64,000 nt of DNA from Uloborus plumipes (taxonomy: Eukaryota > Arthropoda > Arachnida > Araneae > Uloboridae), in assembly GCA_038373865.1 (NCBI GenBank), contig JAXGGA010005135.1:16903-80902 (forward strand), read 5' to 3'. The notes under the pieces are model-generated. The model did not search any database, had not been told where the DNA came from, and saw only the letters and a list, made by a program, of their open reading frames with translations. Of this stretch, positions 1 through 11,935 are shown in pieces. A program made the translations under genes and the position numbers. The first letter of the stretch is position 1. Every line of letters begins with the position of its first letter.

Positions 1-1736
1 TACAAAAATTTAACTGGATAACATTCTTATAGTATTAAATATGTAGCAAAAATGTTATGAGTGATATTGTTCTAGTTTTGTAGATATAGAGCCTCGAAGT
101 TGGCTGAAAAATCGCATTTATTTTGACGCCAAGAAATCATCACAGAATGCAAAATTTATTATTCTCATAATATTAGATGAGTTTTTTGTGGTATAAACTA
201 ACCTTTTTACAAAAACATATAATATTTAAATTTACTTTCCATTTACAGAAAGAAATAATTTAGATATTATGCTTTTAAAAATGCTTTTTTTCTACGTGTT
301 AGTTATAAAAACATGATTTTCCACTTTAAAGCTGGGTTTTCACGGTCTTTATACATCTAGTGAGCAAAAAACAATTATAGTTTTAATTAACCTAAAACTC
401 TTCATTCATTTTTAAAAGTTTAAAGCGTTAAAACCCCCCTACAGCACCAAAAAGTCGCTCAAAATCCGAATTTAAGCTCTAGATCCTACCATTTTCTGTG
501 AGACTGCGTCTGTAATGGCGGACGTATTTCCGCGGAAAAGGGTAGGATCTAGAGCAGTGTTTCCCAACCTTTTCAAGCTCATCACCCCCTTCAAGATTCT
601 GACTAGACCTATCGCCCCCCCCCTCTTTTTTTTTCTTCCTCGAAAAAACCATAACTTGGAGCAAGTGAACATCTATAATATTAAAAATATAAGTACCTAA
701 CTTTAATTTGAAGTAAAATGTACGCAATAAAGATATTATGACTAATCACTTTTAAACTAAAAATATTAATTAATAATTAAAATACCATTTTTTTTTCTTT
801 CACAAAGCGAACTGATATAATCATTTGAAGGGAAACATTTAACTAAGATCATTGACGTACTTATCAAAAAACAGAAGTACATTTTTCAAGAAATTATTTT
901 CTTTTCTACGCTGGAATCTGGGTAGTTAAAATCATTGAAACTAAAAATTGGAAGGAAAATAAATTGAAAATCTGAAAATTCATAAAATTGACAATGAATG
1001 ATAAAATACTCCCTAAGGTTAATCCGAGGTGCAAAGAGGAAGCGCTTGAACTTCAATTTGTTTCTTTCTTAACGTGTGATTAATTGTCTGAACCCTGAAC
1101 AAGCGGTTTCGTACATGTTTACAATTTCGGTTTTCGTTACCCTTTTTTTACTGCTATTTTCTCTTCTAAATACCCATTGCCCCCCTATCGCCCCTTAAGA
1201 ATTTACCGCCCCTTTGGGGATGATCGCCTCCAGGTTGGAAACTACTGCTCTAGAGCTTAAATTTGGATTTTGAGCAACTTTTTGGTGCTGTAGGGGGGAG
1301 GGGTTAACGCTTTAAACTTTTAAAAATGAATGAAGAGTTGTAGGTTAGATTAAAACTATAATTGTTCTTTGCTCACTAGATGTATAAAGACCGTGAAAAC
1401 CCAGCTTTAAAGTGGAAAATCATGTTTTTATAACTAACACGTAGAAAAAAAGCATTTTTAAAAGCATAATATCTAAATTATTTCTTTCTGTAAATGGAAA
1501 GTAAATTTAAATATTATATGTTTTTGTAAAAGGGTTAGTTTATGCCACAAAAAACTCATCCAATATTATGAGAATAATAAATTTTGCATTCTGTGGTGAT
1601 TTCTTGGCGTCAAAATAAATGCGATTTTTCAGCCAACTTCGAGGCTCCATTATCTCTAAAACTAGAACGATATCATTCATAACATTTTTGCAACATATTT
1701 ACTACTATATGAAGGTTATCCAGTTAAATTTTTGTA
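1..1736. mobile_element. Long palindromic (foldback) DNA element, split by a hAT insertion
   Basis: The first roughly 484 bases reappear as the reverse complement at about 1250-1736. For example, the start TACAAAAATTTAACTGGATA is mirrored by the end of the arm near 1715-1736. The mirror continues inward to a short spacer around 485-546, where the inner flanks (CTCTAGATCCTACC and GGTAGGATCTAGAG) also pair. Without the inserted 555-1247 segment the element is about 1.04 kb and nearly all stem. There is no transposase, so it would be non-autonomous. The left end coincides with the window edge, so the true terminus and target duplication cannot be seen. Confidence 0.85.
555..1247. mobile_element. 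hAT-type non-autonomous element inserted at the palindrome apex
   Basis: The ends are CAGTGTTTCCCAACC and GGTTGGAAACTACTG, which are inverted relative to each other and typical of hAT/Charlie-like elements. The flanking 8-mers are ATCTAGAG (547-554) and CTCTAGAG (1248-1255), a 7-of-8 match to the 8-bp target duplication expected of hAT. The C-rich subterminal blocks (ATCGCCCC types) also recur inverted at both ends. No coding capacity was seen, and the interior is AT-rich. Confidence 0.75.
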
Positions 1737-1739
1737 TAT

Positions 1740-3130
1740 TTTCATTCAGTCCCTTTTCAGACATTAAATCTCAAAGTTAGCATTTTTTCTCCAAAATGCC
1801 AAGTTTGACAAATTATGTTAAAAAAATGACTGTCTTCAAATGTTTCACAATACTTTTGGGAATAGTCTTATGAGATATCTATTCAAGGGAAAAAAAGTAA
1901 AGAGTGAGTCTTAATTCCTTCTACCCGTATTTTTATGCTAAAAATGTAAAATTTCACGCAAAAAATCTTATTTTTAAGCCAATTTTTCCCAAATTTGTTA
2001 TTAATTATCAGAAAAATAACTAGTATAGAAATTTAGATCATTTTTTGTTCAATCAAGTGGTCTTTAAATCATTTTGATATATTTATAAATAAAAAAGTTA
2101 AAAGCATCTTCAAAAAGTACTCTTTTCATGAAAAGTCGTTTCCGCAGCTACTGAAAAGTGGTTGCTAAAAAAAATTCTGAAGGTTTAAAATTTTTTAAAC
2201 CATTGTTTCATGCTCCCACTATAACAGTTAATTAACAGACAAAAAGTTTTAAAAATCAAAAATAGTGAGAAACATGGTCTGTATGATCTCACATGGTGAC
2301 CCTAGTAGAATTTAGTAGAATAAAAGCAAACAAAGACTTTCATAATATCTTTTCAAAATATTTTTTAGTAAAATAATAGCGCTAATTAAAAGCACAGTAA
2401 GTATAAGACATTTTTGCGTAAGGTTGTGGCTCATTAAATTTCCACGTGCCTCAAAATGCTACATTTAGAACATTGAGTTTTGAATCCAGTTGCCAATTTT
2501 GAAATTCTTTAATCCTTTTCCGATTCAAATCTCCTGCCATTTACGTGTAACATGTAACGTAATAAACTCTAGTAACAATGACCTTATCTGAATAGCTGCA
2601 AACTCATTTTCTTTTTCATTGCTTTTTTGTTTTATATTGATACACTGGAGGGGGGATAAAAGGCAATAACAATTCTGTTGACTGTAAGAGGAAGTGCTTG
2701 CTTTTTGGATATGAATACGAGATGAAAGAATGTGGATATACAACATGCTTACGATTTTCGGTAATGCCTCTTTTAATGCCTTTGTCAATGGTTCTGCTCA
2801 TATTTAAATCGGAAAATGCTTAAGAGACTTTCAAGGATATTCTTTCTGTACTGAAGTAGGTTTGAAAATCTATTACGATGAAAATTCTTTATTTCAAGGA
2901 TTTTCAACCTTTTCCAACCCACAATACCCTTTTTGTGTATCGCTAACTGGTGCATACTCCCAACAAAAGCATTTTATTTCTATTAAAACGTGTTGTAACA
3001 GAGAATGTTTAACTGTTAAATTTTGTTGGTTGAATGGTCCTTAAAATGCTTGGTAATTCGAGCTCGAATAGTCAAAGCTACCCGATTTAAGGCAGAAAGA
3101 ATACGGCTTTCGTTTTTTAGAAAGCACAAT
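1740..3130. other. AT-rich stretch with no recognisable gene
   Basis: Both strands carry only short open frames in AT-rich sequence. I see no splice-site-bounded high-GC segment, RNA gene or terminal inverted repeat here. Confidence 0.5.
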
Positions 3131-3331
3131 GGTGGAAGTCCGATTTAGCTCAGACACACATGCCATAAAGACCGTTTATAGGGAAGTCAACCATTCATTA
3201 CAACACATTCACACTAAGAAAGAATAAGGACAGGAGAGAGATTATAAATCCATGCCCGAGCCGAGATTCGAACCTATTACTTCCCATCTGCACTCAGATT
3301 TCTCTGACCACTGGATAAGATGGCCAGCGAT
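3131..3331 (-). mobile_element. tRNA-derived SINE, family S (minus strand)
   Basis: Read on the minus strand it opens with GGCCATCTTATCCAGTGGTC (A-box region), followed by GGTTCGAATCTCGG (B box). It then runs into a family-specific body (complement of ACAGGAGAGAG and ACATTCACAC) that is shared with copies at 9410-10506, 11530-11935 and 23571-23845. The copy is truncated at its 3' end compared with the 23.6 kb copy. An internal pol III promoter is expected for such elements. Confidence 0.8.
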
Positions 3332-3710
3332 TGTTAAATTTAAATAAAAATTTTCCAATGGAATTTTTTGACAACAAAGTTCAGAAAGGGTAATTTACAG
3401 AGAATGGTAATCTTTCTTACAGCTACTGATTTGGGGACACTGAATTCATAGGCTGAGCTTAAATGAAAGAACAAGATATAAAGTATCAACTGGCTATCGA
3501 TTAAACTTTAATTGCATTCGATGAGTACAGATAAGTGAGATTTAACACAAAAAATTAACCGAATACCCCAAACCCAAAATCGTGAAGGTAATTCTGGGTG
3601 CACTAGTAATGCATAGATCAGGGAAGTTACGGCGCTCTTAACCCACTTCGCACTGATGTTTGAATATTACATTCTTCGGCTACAATCGTATTTAGGGAAC
3701 AAATTAGACA

Positions 3711-4069
3711 CACTGCAACAAAATAACTTGTTTTTACAGTATAATACTGGCAGCCGAGGTTCCAATTTAAAGCAATAAATGCACAGTGTTAAACTGTAAA
3801 ACTAGCAATTTTACAGTTTATTGCAGTAAAATTTAGCTGTATTATACTGTAAAAACAACAGTATAACACTGGCAGCAGAAGTTCCAGTTTAAAACTGTAA
3901 AATGCTCAGTAATCAACTGTAAAATTAGCATTTTTACAGTTTATTACTGTAAAATTAACAATTTTAAGTTAAGTTTTAACTGTAGAGTTAGCAATTTTAC
4001 AGTTTATTACTGTAAAATTAGCTCTATTGTACTGTAAAAACAACGTCAAAACAACCTTACAGTGCGCAA
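3711..4069. mobile_element. MITE, family T (TTTACAGTTTATTACTG subrepeats)
   Basis: It begins near ACACTGCAAC and ends near TTACAGTGCG. The interior is built from inverted and direct repeats of TTTACAGTTTATTACTGTAA plus the family-specific word CTGGCAGCCGAGGTTCCA. Copies lie at 18823-19165 and 61915-62238. It has no coding capacity, and the self-complementary interior could fold into several hairpins. Confidence 0.75.
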
Positions 4070-4560
4070 AAAAATCATTATTTTCAAAGAGTATATATTT
4101 ATTAAACCTTACCATATCAGAGCATTAATTAAAGGGAAAAATCAATTTGAATGGCATTTATCACGTTTTCGCAAATTTGGCGGTGAAAGCATATTTGCAC
4201 TTACATTTCAATTCCGATCAAAAGAGCATTTTTTGGGTCTACGATGAAATTCCTTCGGAGCGCCTGAACTCATTGGAGATGAAGTTAGACCTTCCTTTTG
4301 TACGTAATCTAGAATTGTGTGGTTATAACAAAAGCTTAGTACCGAAAGATGACTATAACTAAATAAGCGTCAATCTTGGTGTAAAGTTAAAACAGAATTT
4401 CTAACATTGGAAAAACTGCAATAGCTTGATTTATACTTTTTCTGACAGAAATGTTATGAAAATTCCTTTACTCGGAATGACAATAAATTCAAATTATGTT
4501 TTGCGCAATCACGAATTGCGATAGGTATGTGTGTTTATGCATGTGTGTGTGCGTGTATAG

Positions 4561-4666
4561 AACATGGGAGCCACCATCTGATCCAACTGCTTGGCCGAGA
4601 ACCAGATTTGGACCTGCACCACCTGAAGGAGAGGGGGTCAGACCAGCAGGAGCAGGGGTCCGATTG
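4561..4666 (+). CDS. Candidate internal protein-coding exon, unknown protein
   Basis: This 106-nt segment is much richer in GC than its surroundings. A T/G-rich tract ending in TAG (4558-4560) looks like a splice acceptor, and TTG|GTGAGT (GT at 4667-4668) looks like a good donor. In the frame starting at 4562 it gives 35 uninterrupted codons beginning TWEPPSDPTAWPRTRFGPAP, a Pro/Gly/Arg-rich linker-like peptide with no domain I recognise. Another frame (HGSHHLIQLLG...) is also open, so the frame is not certain. No partner exons were recognised nearby, so this would be an isolated exon flanked by long introns. It could also be a GC-rich repeat fragment. Confidence 0.4.
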
Positions 4667-4669
4667 GTG

Positions 4670-7185
4670 AGTAACGTAGGCAGACTGCCAATTTCAAAGA
4701 GTGACTACATGACGTCTGAGGTCCAAAAAGAAAACATATCACAATGTGTCACTGCCCAAAAAATTTTTAAATTTCTCGAAAATACTTCATGAGAAATCTG
4801 TTAATCTTTTTAAACGCTCTTAATGTCGTAATAGTTTTGCAAGCAACTAATCTTTCGGCAATTGGATTACAGAAAAGTACACGAGAACGCTAGTAATTAA
4901 AAGGCGAAGTAAAGTGAAACAACAATGTGATTCATCCAATAAGACGTGAGAACTAATGTCGGGTTGATCTCCGATTAGCCTCGATGAGACACATTTTAGA
5001 ACTGAAAGGGTTTTTTTTCTGGAGTTCAAACTGTCTGTGGCATAAATCCCGCGAAAAGTTTGGACCTATATTCCACGTGTTAAGGCATTGGTTGGTATCA
5101 CTTTCAAAAAAAAGTTGCGAAAACGGGCATAATTAAGACGGTCATGTCGACACAGTTATTAAGCAGCAAATAATTATTTTTCTTTAACAACATTATGATT
5201 AAAACATCATTTACTGATAAGATAAATCCACAAAAGCGTTTTGTGTAACTTAAAAACAAATAATTTTTTTTTTTTTTTAAATCATTTTACATGCATTTTT
5301 AGAAGCAATTGTTGCAATGCAAGTTACTTCCTTTTGGGCTAATTATCAGCAAAAGTTATTAAAATACAATAATAATAAATTAAAGAGATGAAACCAAATA
5401 TAAAATCGAAGAAATGCATATTATCCCATCAAGGTATTGGTAGAAACAGAAAGCCAAAAAGTATATTCCATAAGCAGGTTAAAGAAATGAAGCAAATTGG
5501 CTGATAAAATGATGAGAATGTCCCCCCCCCCCTCCCGCCTCACACACACAAGAAAGGGGAAACCAATAATTAGGCTTTAAAAACTTTTTTGTTTGCTCAA
5601 AAGATTTCTTGAGGATTCGAACAAATTCTAAAGTAAAACTCAGCTTTTCTAGTTAGTTTCAAGTTTTTGTTGTTGTACGATCCGAATGACTTTTAAGTGC
5701 GTATTTCATCTTCTTACTCAGTTAAATTTCATTCTTGAATGATATAAATTACCCTATACCGAGAAATTGGCACCAATACAGTTCAAGGTCTGTCAGTATA
5801 CCAGTTCTTTCTCTGAATAATTTCCCAAGATTACAGCCAGGTTTAAGAAAAAGAAATGAAAGTACACTCAATTAGTTCTCCTCCAAGGGAAAGGCGGTAA
5901 ACACTATTCAGAAATAATGTCTGTCGGTGAAAGCCGCGCCTAGCGCTCATGAAATATTCCACTTAAAAAAGGGGTGATAGTTTGCAAACGGGAACTTTCC
6001 GAAGTTTTCAATTTAAAACATGTATTTGCTATCCTTTTGAAATAACTAAACTATGCATTTGAAATTTGCATCGTTCTAAGTCGCTTGATACGACTCAAAA
6101 TGCTTCTTGCTATTCTTCCCTTCATTGTCATCTCACAATTCAGGCTTCGATCCTATACAAGTACTGAAATTTAGATTTCTGAATGGATTACCTTGAACTG
6201 ATTATTTTTTTACCATTTATGACATATTTATAAGGAGGAAAGTTGCCTCAGAATCTGCAGAAATGTGTTTTTGAGATATTTGAAGTAACGAGTTTTTGAT
6301 TCCGCATTAACTTTAGGGAAACGTTGGAATTTGACGTTTTTGTCACTAGATGAAAAGAATGCAAAAAGTGAATAATGAAAATTTTGCAGTTAGTGCTGTT
6401 TACCTTCCCGAAACAGAATGAAACTATGTTCTTTTTTTCATAACTACTTCAGTAAATTTTAAAATTGGGATGAGTTTTTTATCTCTAAAGCTCCGAAGAA
6501 TGGAAAAGCGCGCAACAGGTTGGCAGCCTTTGAATCCAAAGAGAGCCGCCACGATAGAAGGATTTTTGCTGCGTAAACCGTGTCATGAATCAGCTCGTTC
6601 CAAGTGACGGAATCACAAACAAAACTAAACACTCACACCTTGTTTTTTTTTTTAATGAGCTTGTAGCAATGCTATGCGGCAGACAGTTTTTTTTTCCTTC
6701 AATTTTTTTCTTTCTTTATTTGTGACTCAATTTATCACTAAGTTGTCCTCAAAAACGCTTTAGTTTTTCTGTAATGGTTTTGAGAATTTTAATTAATAAT
6801 CTTGTTATCTAAGAATCCTAATTAATGATCTTTGTCGTAATGAAGATCTTTGAGAGGAAGATCAATCAAAGATGTTCTTCACTTCGAGGAAGGTCATTTG
6901 ATGTTTTTCAATGTGACAATTGAGAAAGGTCAATCGTCACATTAGGGTACTGATGTGTCGTTATTTTGTTTCTTGGTCACTCCTGCTCACAGCTTTGTAT
7001 ACATGCTCAGTATATTCTTAAACTACAGCACGAGCGCAAACAGAATTTACTTCTGGAGGTGTTATTTATTTGTTTTTTGATCGAAACTGTCTTTATATGT
7101 GAATAAACTACATATTAGAATTAGCAACAATGCGAAAACCAAAGCCTCTGTAGGGTGTCGCTCACCCTCGCTGCGCCACTGAATT
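4670..7185. other. Gene-free stretch, moderate complexity
   Basis: I see no coding exon, RNA gene or complete element. It holds homopolymer runs (C near 5522-5532, T near 5268-5278) and small higher-GC patches near 5880-5990 and 6490-6620 without clear splice sites or repeat partners. Confidence 0.45.
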
Positions 7186-7189
7186 ACAA

Positions 7190-7440
7190 TGAACCATGAA
7201 GAAACCAAACTTACTATAAAATACTTGCAGGAAATTTTTAGAAAACACTTTTGTAGTCACTGTTGCTACACTTTTGGCATGTTGATAACAAACTGCTTAT
7301 GAATAACACTTTATCGTCAGTTAGGCTTTCTGATGACAGTAAAATAACGATCAGGGATTTTTTTTTTTTTTTTTTTTGCAGTGATTTTTTGTTATCCTAC
7401 AAGGTCTACACTGGTCTTATTTGACGCACCCACCTTACTG
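7190..7440 (-). repeat. Interspersed repeat family X, copy 1 (minus strand)
   Basis: The reverse complement (GTGGGTGCG...GACAGTAAAATAACG, CATCAGAAAGCCTAAC, AAGCAGTTTGTTATCAAC) matches the plus-strand copies at 14105-14580 and 15938-16345 in the same order. There is no coding content. A run of about 22 T (7359 onward) lies inside. The family type is unknown to me. Confidence 0.6.
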
Positions 7441-8206
7441 AAACTATAATTTAGATCCAATTTCAGTTTTTTTTTTCGTCTTCACAGTTACTTAAATAAA
7501 TGTTTTTAAGATTAAAGTTCTTATCCACGTGATAGATATGACAACATATAATTGCTGAAATCTCAGCAAGTACATATAATAAATAGTATTTGTTGAGCAC
7601 GATATATGTAAAATTTATTGTTTTAACTTTTTTTTCAAATAAGTGCATGATAAAGATCTTTAATAATAATAAAATTAGAACGATAACTACCCTAAGTAAT
7701 TAATGTTCTCAACCTATTTAAACTTTTGCTTTTATTATGTATCGTATGGTACTTAAACTTGCATGACATACATTTTTTAATGCTCTTTAGTCTGAAATCC
7801 CTAAATTATTGTACTGTTGCTGATACGAAGAAAATACCTTATCATTTTTTTATGAATTATTTACAAATACTACTTATGAATAGGTTACAAATGATGCGCA
7901 CAAAGTTGCAACTTTTACTTTTTTTTTTTTTTTTTTGTAGACAAGCCCTGTTACATTGAACCGCAAACAAACTATTTGACTGTTCAATGTAACCGATATT
8001 TCAATGTATCATTAATTATTTTTTTTTAGCGTCAACCGTATAGTTGGAAAGAGCTCTCCGCTACTCTTTAACTGCTATTTATCTCTGAAAATAATTAAAG
8101 GAACGATATATTTTTCCCGAGGAAAATGATCAAGAAGTTGATGTAATATGAAACATTGACTAAATCGATGAAAATCTTTTACTAGGTTGAAAGAAAAATA
8201 GTTTAA

Positions 8207-8443
8207 CCCTTTGACGGCTATGGGAATGAGCAGTTTCCGTTTACTTAATTCGCGCAGCATTAGGAGTAAACAGTAGTCGAAAGTGGCAGCTGTTCCTACA
8301 TAATGTTATACAAATTTCACTACGCGAGTAGTGCTCGTCACTAACCATTTCGGTCAAAATCTTGCTCCCGAGCGGAACTCGTTTGCGCGCATTATGAAGC
8401 ACGATTCGATTGCGAGCTGAACTCGTTCATAACCATCAAAGGG
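8207..8443. mobile_element. piggyBac-type MITE with TTAA target duplications
   Basis: The terminal sequences are CCCTTTGACGG and CCATCAAAGGG (inverted), directly bordered by TTAA at 8203-8206 and 8444-8447. The TTAA target site with CCCTTTG-like termini is characteristic of the piggyBac superfamily. The 237-bp interior is GC-richer than the surroundings and has no transposase, so it would depend on an enzyme supplied elsewhere. Confidence 0.8.
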
Positions 8444-8847
8444 TTAAAGCAACTTTCAAGCTGATAACTCAAATAGGAAAAAGCGTCGAACCTGCATTTT
8501 TCCATCCCAAAACCCAAATCCATGCTTACTAGAAATTGAAATTCATTTTTTAACATTATGAACAAAATTAATTTTATAATTACTATCAGCACTTAATTCG
8601 AATGCTCATGCACTCATTTATAACTTAATGTGAATTTCGACATATTGGGAAAAATTCTCACTATTTACGAATCAAAAACAGTTCTAATGAGTATAGGGCT
8701 TCCGCACTTTTTTCGTTCGAAGTTAAGCATTGATTACTATCCTTTTTTTTTCTTTTGGCAACGATTAGAAGCTTTGTCCACTCACCAATCCACCAGCGAA
8801 ATAGTAAGTATAGCATAATAAGAGGCTAAGGAAAATCTTTACAAAAC

Positions 8848-9022
8848 GAATACACTGCAAATCTTCCGACACTTTTTGAACACTTGTTCCCTTTCTGAGA
8901 ACACTTATTAAATAGCATACGTTTTGGAACAGTTTACCAAACGCAAATGAGAACACTTATTCGGTTCATTACATGTCGTTAATACTTTGGGAAGATATTT
9001 TTTGAACACAGTAATTTCGAGG
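8848..9022. repeat. Interspersed repeat related to 19330-19503 (inverted)
   Basis: The segment starts ACACTGCAAATCTTCCGACA and continues CTTTTTGAACACTTGTTCCC. The complement of this order is found at 19420-19503 (GGGAACAAGTGTCAGTGTTC, TATTTGCAGTG). It is probably a diverged pair of one MITE family with CACTGCAAAT ends. Confidence 0.55.
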
Positions 9023-9498
9023 GCCAACCGTTTACTGCCGCCACGCAATGAACTCTCTAGGGCCACAGAAGGCTCTTTGAAACAAAATTTCTAACAAAAA
9101 CCCATATTAAGAAATTCTATTGACTGGTAGTTAAAGAAAACTGTTGAAATTTTAATTTTTTCTAGTTTAACTTTTCAAACAGTGGAAATATTTCGGTAAA
9201 AGATATTCATATCCCAGATTCATCATTACTTTTAAAATGCGTCGTTCCATTAACTGTTACGTTTTCTCCCCGAACTACATAAGTTTTTATTATATTCTTC
9301 TAGATATCTTGTAAGATTATAAGAGATTCGTACATTCCAAGTTTTAATAAAAACTTCAGTAATTAACTCTGGCTCTTTATTTACTATTGTTTGTTATTGT
9401 TGTTATTGTCTTCTGCCAGCTAAGCCGATAATTTTTTTGTGCGCTGCTTCACTTTTTCAACTGTACCGTAATTTGGTTCGACTTCCACGGTACACACA

Positions 9499-9895
9499 TC
9501 GTCGCTTTGGGAGAATAACGCTGCAACTCAAAAAAATCGAAAAATGACATTTTTATATCATTTTGTTCAGAAAAAAATCTCTCTTTATGATGAACAAGCT
9601 ACAACGCTGTATATAAAAATAAAACATGTGATTTTAACCCAATTTTTGGAGAACACTGATGTAACTCAAACTACCTTCACTCTTTTTAAAATTACGTCAT
9701 TAGTTAAAATGCCATTGAAGTCAATCATGCTACATTAGAAAAGAGATTAAAATGCGGTTTTTTTAATGCTAGTTTCATTAAAATAGTCTCAATAGTTTTG
9801 AGCACACGCGCGATAGAAGTTTCTGAAAAGTTAAAAATTGCTCTCCTGAAAAATGGGCTTTTTTGAGTTGCAGCGTTATTCTTCCAATGCGACGA
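9499..9895. mobile_element. MITE nested inside the SINE
   Basis: The termini CGTCGCTTTGGGAGAATAAC and, inverted, CGTCGCATTGGAAGAATAAC form long terminal inverted repeats continuing through CGCTGCAACTCAAAAA. AT occurs at both borders (9498-9499 and 9895-9896). Removing the element with one AT restores ACACATATGTCAC, matching ACACATATGGCAC in the intact SINE near 23674. A 64-codon open frame inside is not recognisable as a transposase. Confidence 0.75.
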
Positions 9896-10059
9896 TATAT
9901 GTCACAGGGACCAGTTTTATAGGGTGGGCACTGGCAATGGGCATCCATTCATAGCACAACAGTTCATTCACACAAAAGAAAGACAAGGACAGGAGAGAGG
10001 ACGTTTATCCATGTTTGTCCCGAGATTCGAACCCGGAACCACTCCATCCTGGTCAATGG

Positions 10060-10463
10060 CGGATTCATGGGGTGGTCAAAGGGTCAGCTGACCCCTGTGT
10101 GATAAGAAACAAATTTTATCAGTCCTTTCAATGAAGCAAAACTTTTATATTTGTATTATAAGTGAAAAATGTTACATTTTATTTGTTTGAAGAATTTTAC
10201 TAGTCGAGTATTAGTTGCACGTAGACAACTTTTTAATTGCGTATTTATAGTTTTCTCAAAGTAAATTTTTATCAAAATAAATATGTGAATTTAATAGATT
10301 ATTAAAAAAATATTGCTTGGTGTGCAATATTGTTTGATATTTTGAAGAAGGTTTAAATTATACATGCTTTGTTTTCCTTTCACTTAACTGATACTTTTAT
10401 AAGGTATGATTGTGGGCAACTGAAACTTGACCTCCCTTACAAAAATTTCTGGATCCGCTCCTG
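10060..10463. mobile_element. Second element nested in the same SINE
   Basis: The left end, TCAATGGCGGATTCATGG, is roughly inverted relative to the right end (complement TCAGGAGCGGATCCAGAA). SINE family S sequence resumes on both sides. It is about 0.4 kb, AT-rich inside, with no transposase. The end motif resembles hAT-like MITEs, but a clean target duplication cannot be read. Confidence 0.55.
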
Positions 10464-11529
10464 AACCGGATCAGACTTCGCTGACCACTAGACAAGGTGG
10501 CCGGCATTTACTATTAGTTCATTGCCATTATTGCTGCTGTTCTTGTCGTTGTTATCATCAGCATTATTATTATCATTATTGTCGTCTTTTTTAGTCTAAG
10601 TATAGAGCTATCTTTTGGAAGGTACTTCTACCCGTGAAAACTCAGGAAAAGTTTCAACAAGATTTTGATGGAACTCTGTTCTAAGGCTCCTAGATTTTAT
10701 GAATTGAATAAATCGCTGTTTAAATGGTTGTTTTTCAACTGTTAAGCATAGTTTTGAAAACAATATAAACATTTCTGAAAATTGTAATCCCTAAAACCGG
10801 ATATTTTATTTCCCAATTTGAAGAATAAATCTTTTGATGTTCGAATTAAATTACGTGAAGTGTCTCGGCTTGAAGTTAGGAGCTTCATATATTTTGTTTC
10901 ATTTTTTTTCCTCTATCAAGAAATTAATGTTAACAACATTAGCCGAACAAAAAATTAGTTTTTCATTTTAGTGTACACTTAACGAGAAAAATTCACATTA
11001 AGTTATCCTACTCTGATAAATTCTGTACTTCAGAATCAGACTAACGTAAGCTCATTTTTGCATCTTTTCAGGAGAGATTTGAAAACGTTTGTCTGATGTA
11101 TGCAAAGGTGGGACTCTTTTAACGCTTCTAAATAATTGTGAAGGAATTACTTATACAGAACAACGATCTCATGGTTAAATGCAGAATAAACTTCAACATC
11201 TACATGCACTTCAGCAAAAAGAGAAAATCGCCATTTTTGGACTTGCGGTAGTCAGGTTCTGAGATACAGAATCCAATGTTAGCTCCATCTGGGCGGATTT
11301 ATTATTAGGGCGCAACTATCACAATTGCGAGAAGCCCCCATGACATCTAGAAGAGGATTCATAAAATACATGAAAATTATTTACTGAGTTCTGGTCATCT
11401 CGACGTGGCTGCAAAAAATACATTGCGACGGGATTTAAAATCCACCACCGAGCTTCTACGAAGCATTCTCTTTTCCATAAAGGGTGTCCCAACATATAGT
11501 TCACCGGTCATTATGTTTAGGGGTCCAAG

Positions 11530-11935
11530 AAGTCTGACTGAAGATGGGGAGGTTTCGGGTTCGTATCCCGGCTTAGACGTGAATGTACTTTCTCTCTGCT
11601 GTTCATATCCTTTCTTTGCGTGAATGTATTTTTGTGCTGTGGATGGTTGCCTACCCATAAACAGGTCCTTATAGCATGTGTGTACTAAGGAAGTCGGACT
11701 TCACACCAAATTACGGCATAGTTGGAAAAATACCAGCACCCCAAGCTACCAGACTGCAAGGCCGACGAGAGGCCATGTCAGCCCAGTCAGAAATTAAGGG
11801 ACTGGCTCGAACTCGAAGTCGTGTTATTAAGTTTTGTGGGGGAGCGGGTCTCGGTGACCAAACTGACTAAAGGATCGGCTTGACTCTCGGTGGCCCTGCC
11901 AGCCAAGTTGGTATAAGACAACAACAACAACAGAG
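11530..11935 (+). mobile_element. tRNA-derived SINE, family S (plus strand), with insertion at about 11752-11885
   Basis: The B-box sequence GGTTTCGGGTTCGTATCCCGG is followed by the family body (CTTTCTTTGCGTGAATG, GGTTGCCTACCCATAAACAGG, CACACCAAATTACGGCATAG). The 3' tail GCCAGCC...AACAACAACAACA appears only after a 130-bp interruption. The inserted piece starts GCAAGGCCGACGAGAGGCCA and has a relative at 16943-17010 (GGGCCGACGAGAGATCATAT). Confidence 0.75.

Larger units (their letters stand above)
9410..10506 (-). mobile_element. tRNA-derived SINE, family S, interrupted by two insertions
   Basis: On the minus strand the SINE starts with the complement of GACCACTAGACAAGGTGGCC (10483-10502), has the B box as the complement of CGAGATTCGAACCCGG (10021-10036), and ends with an AAC-rich tail near 9410. 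Compared with the intact copy at 23571-23845 it is broken at 9499-9895 and about 10064-10462. The surrounding SINE sequence reads through when these two segments are removed. Confidence 0.8.
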
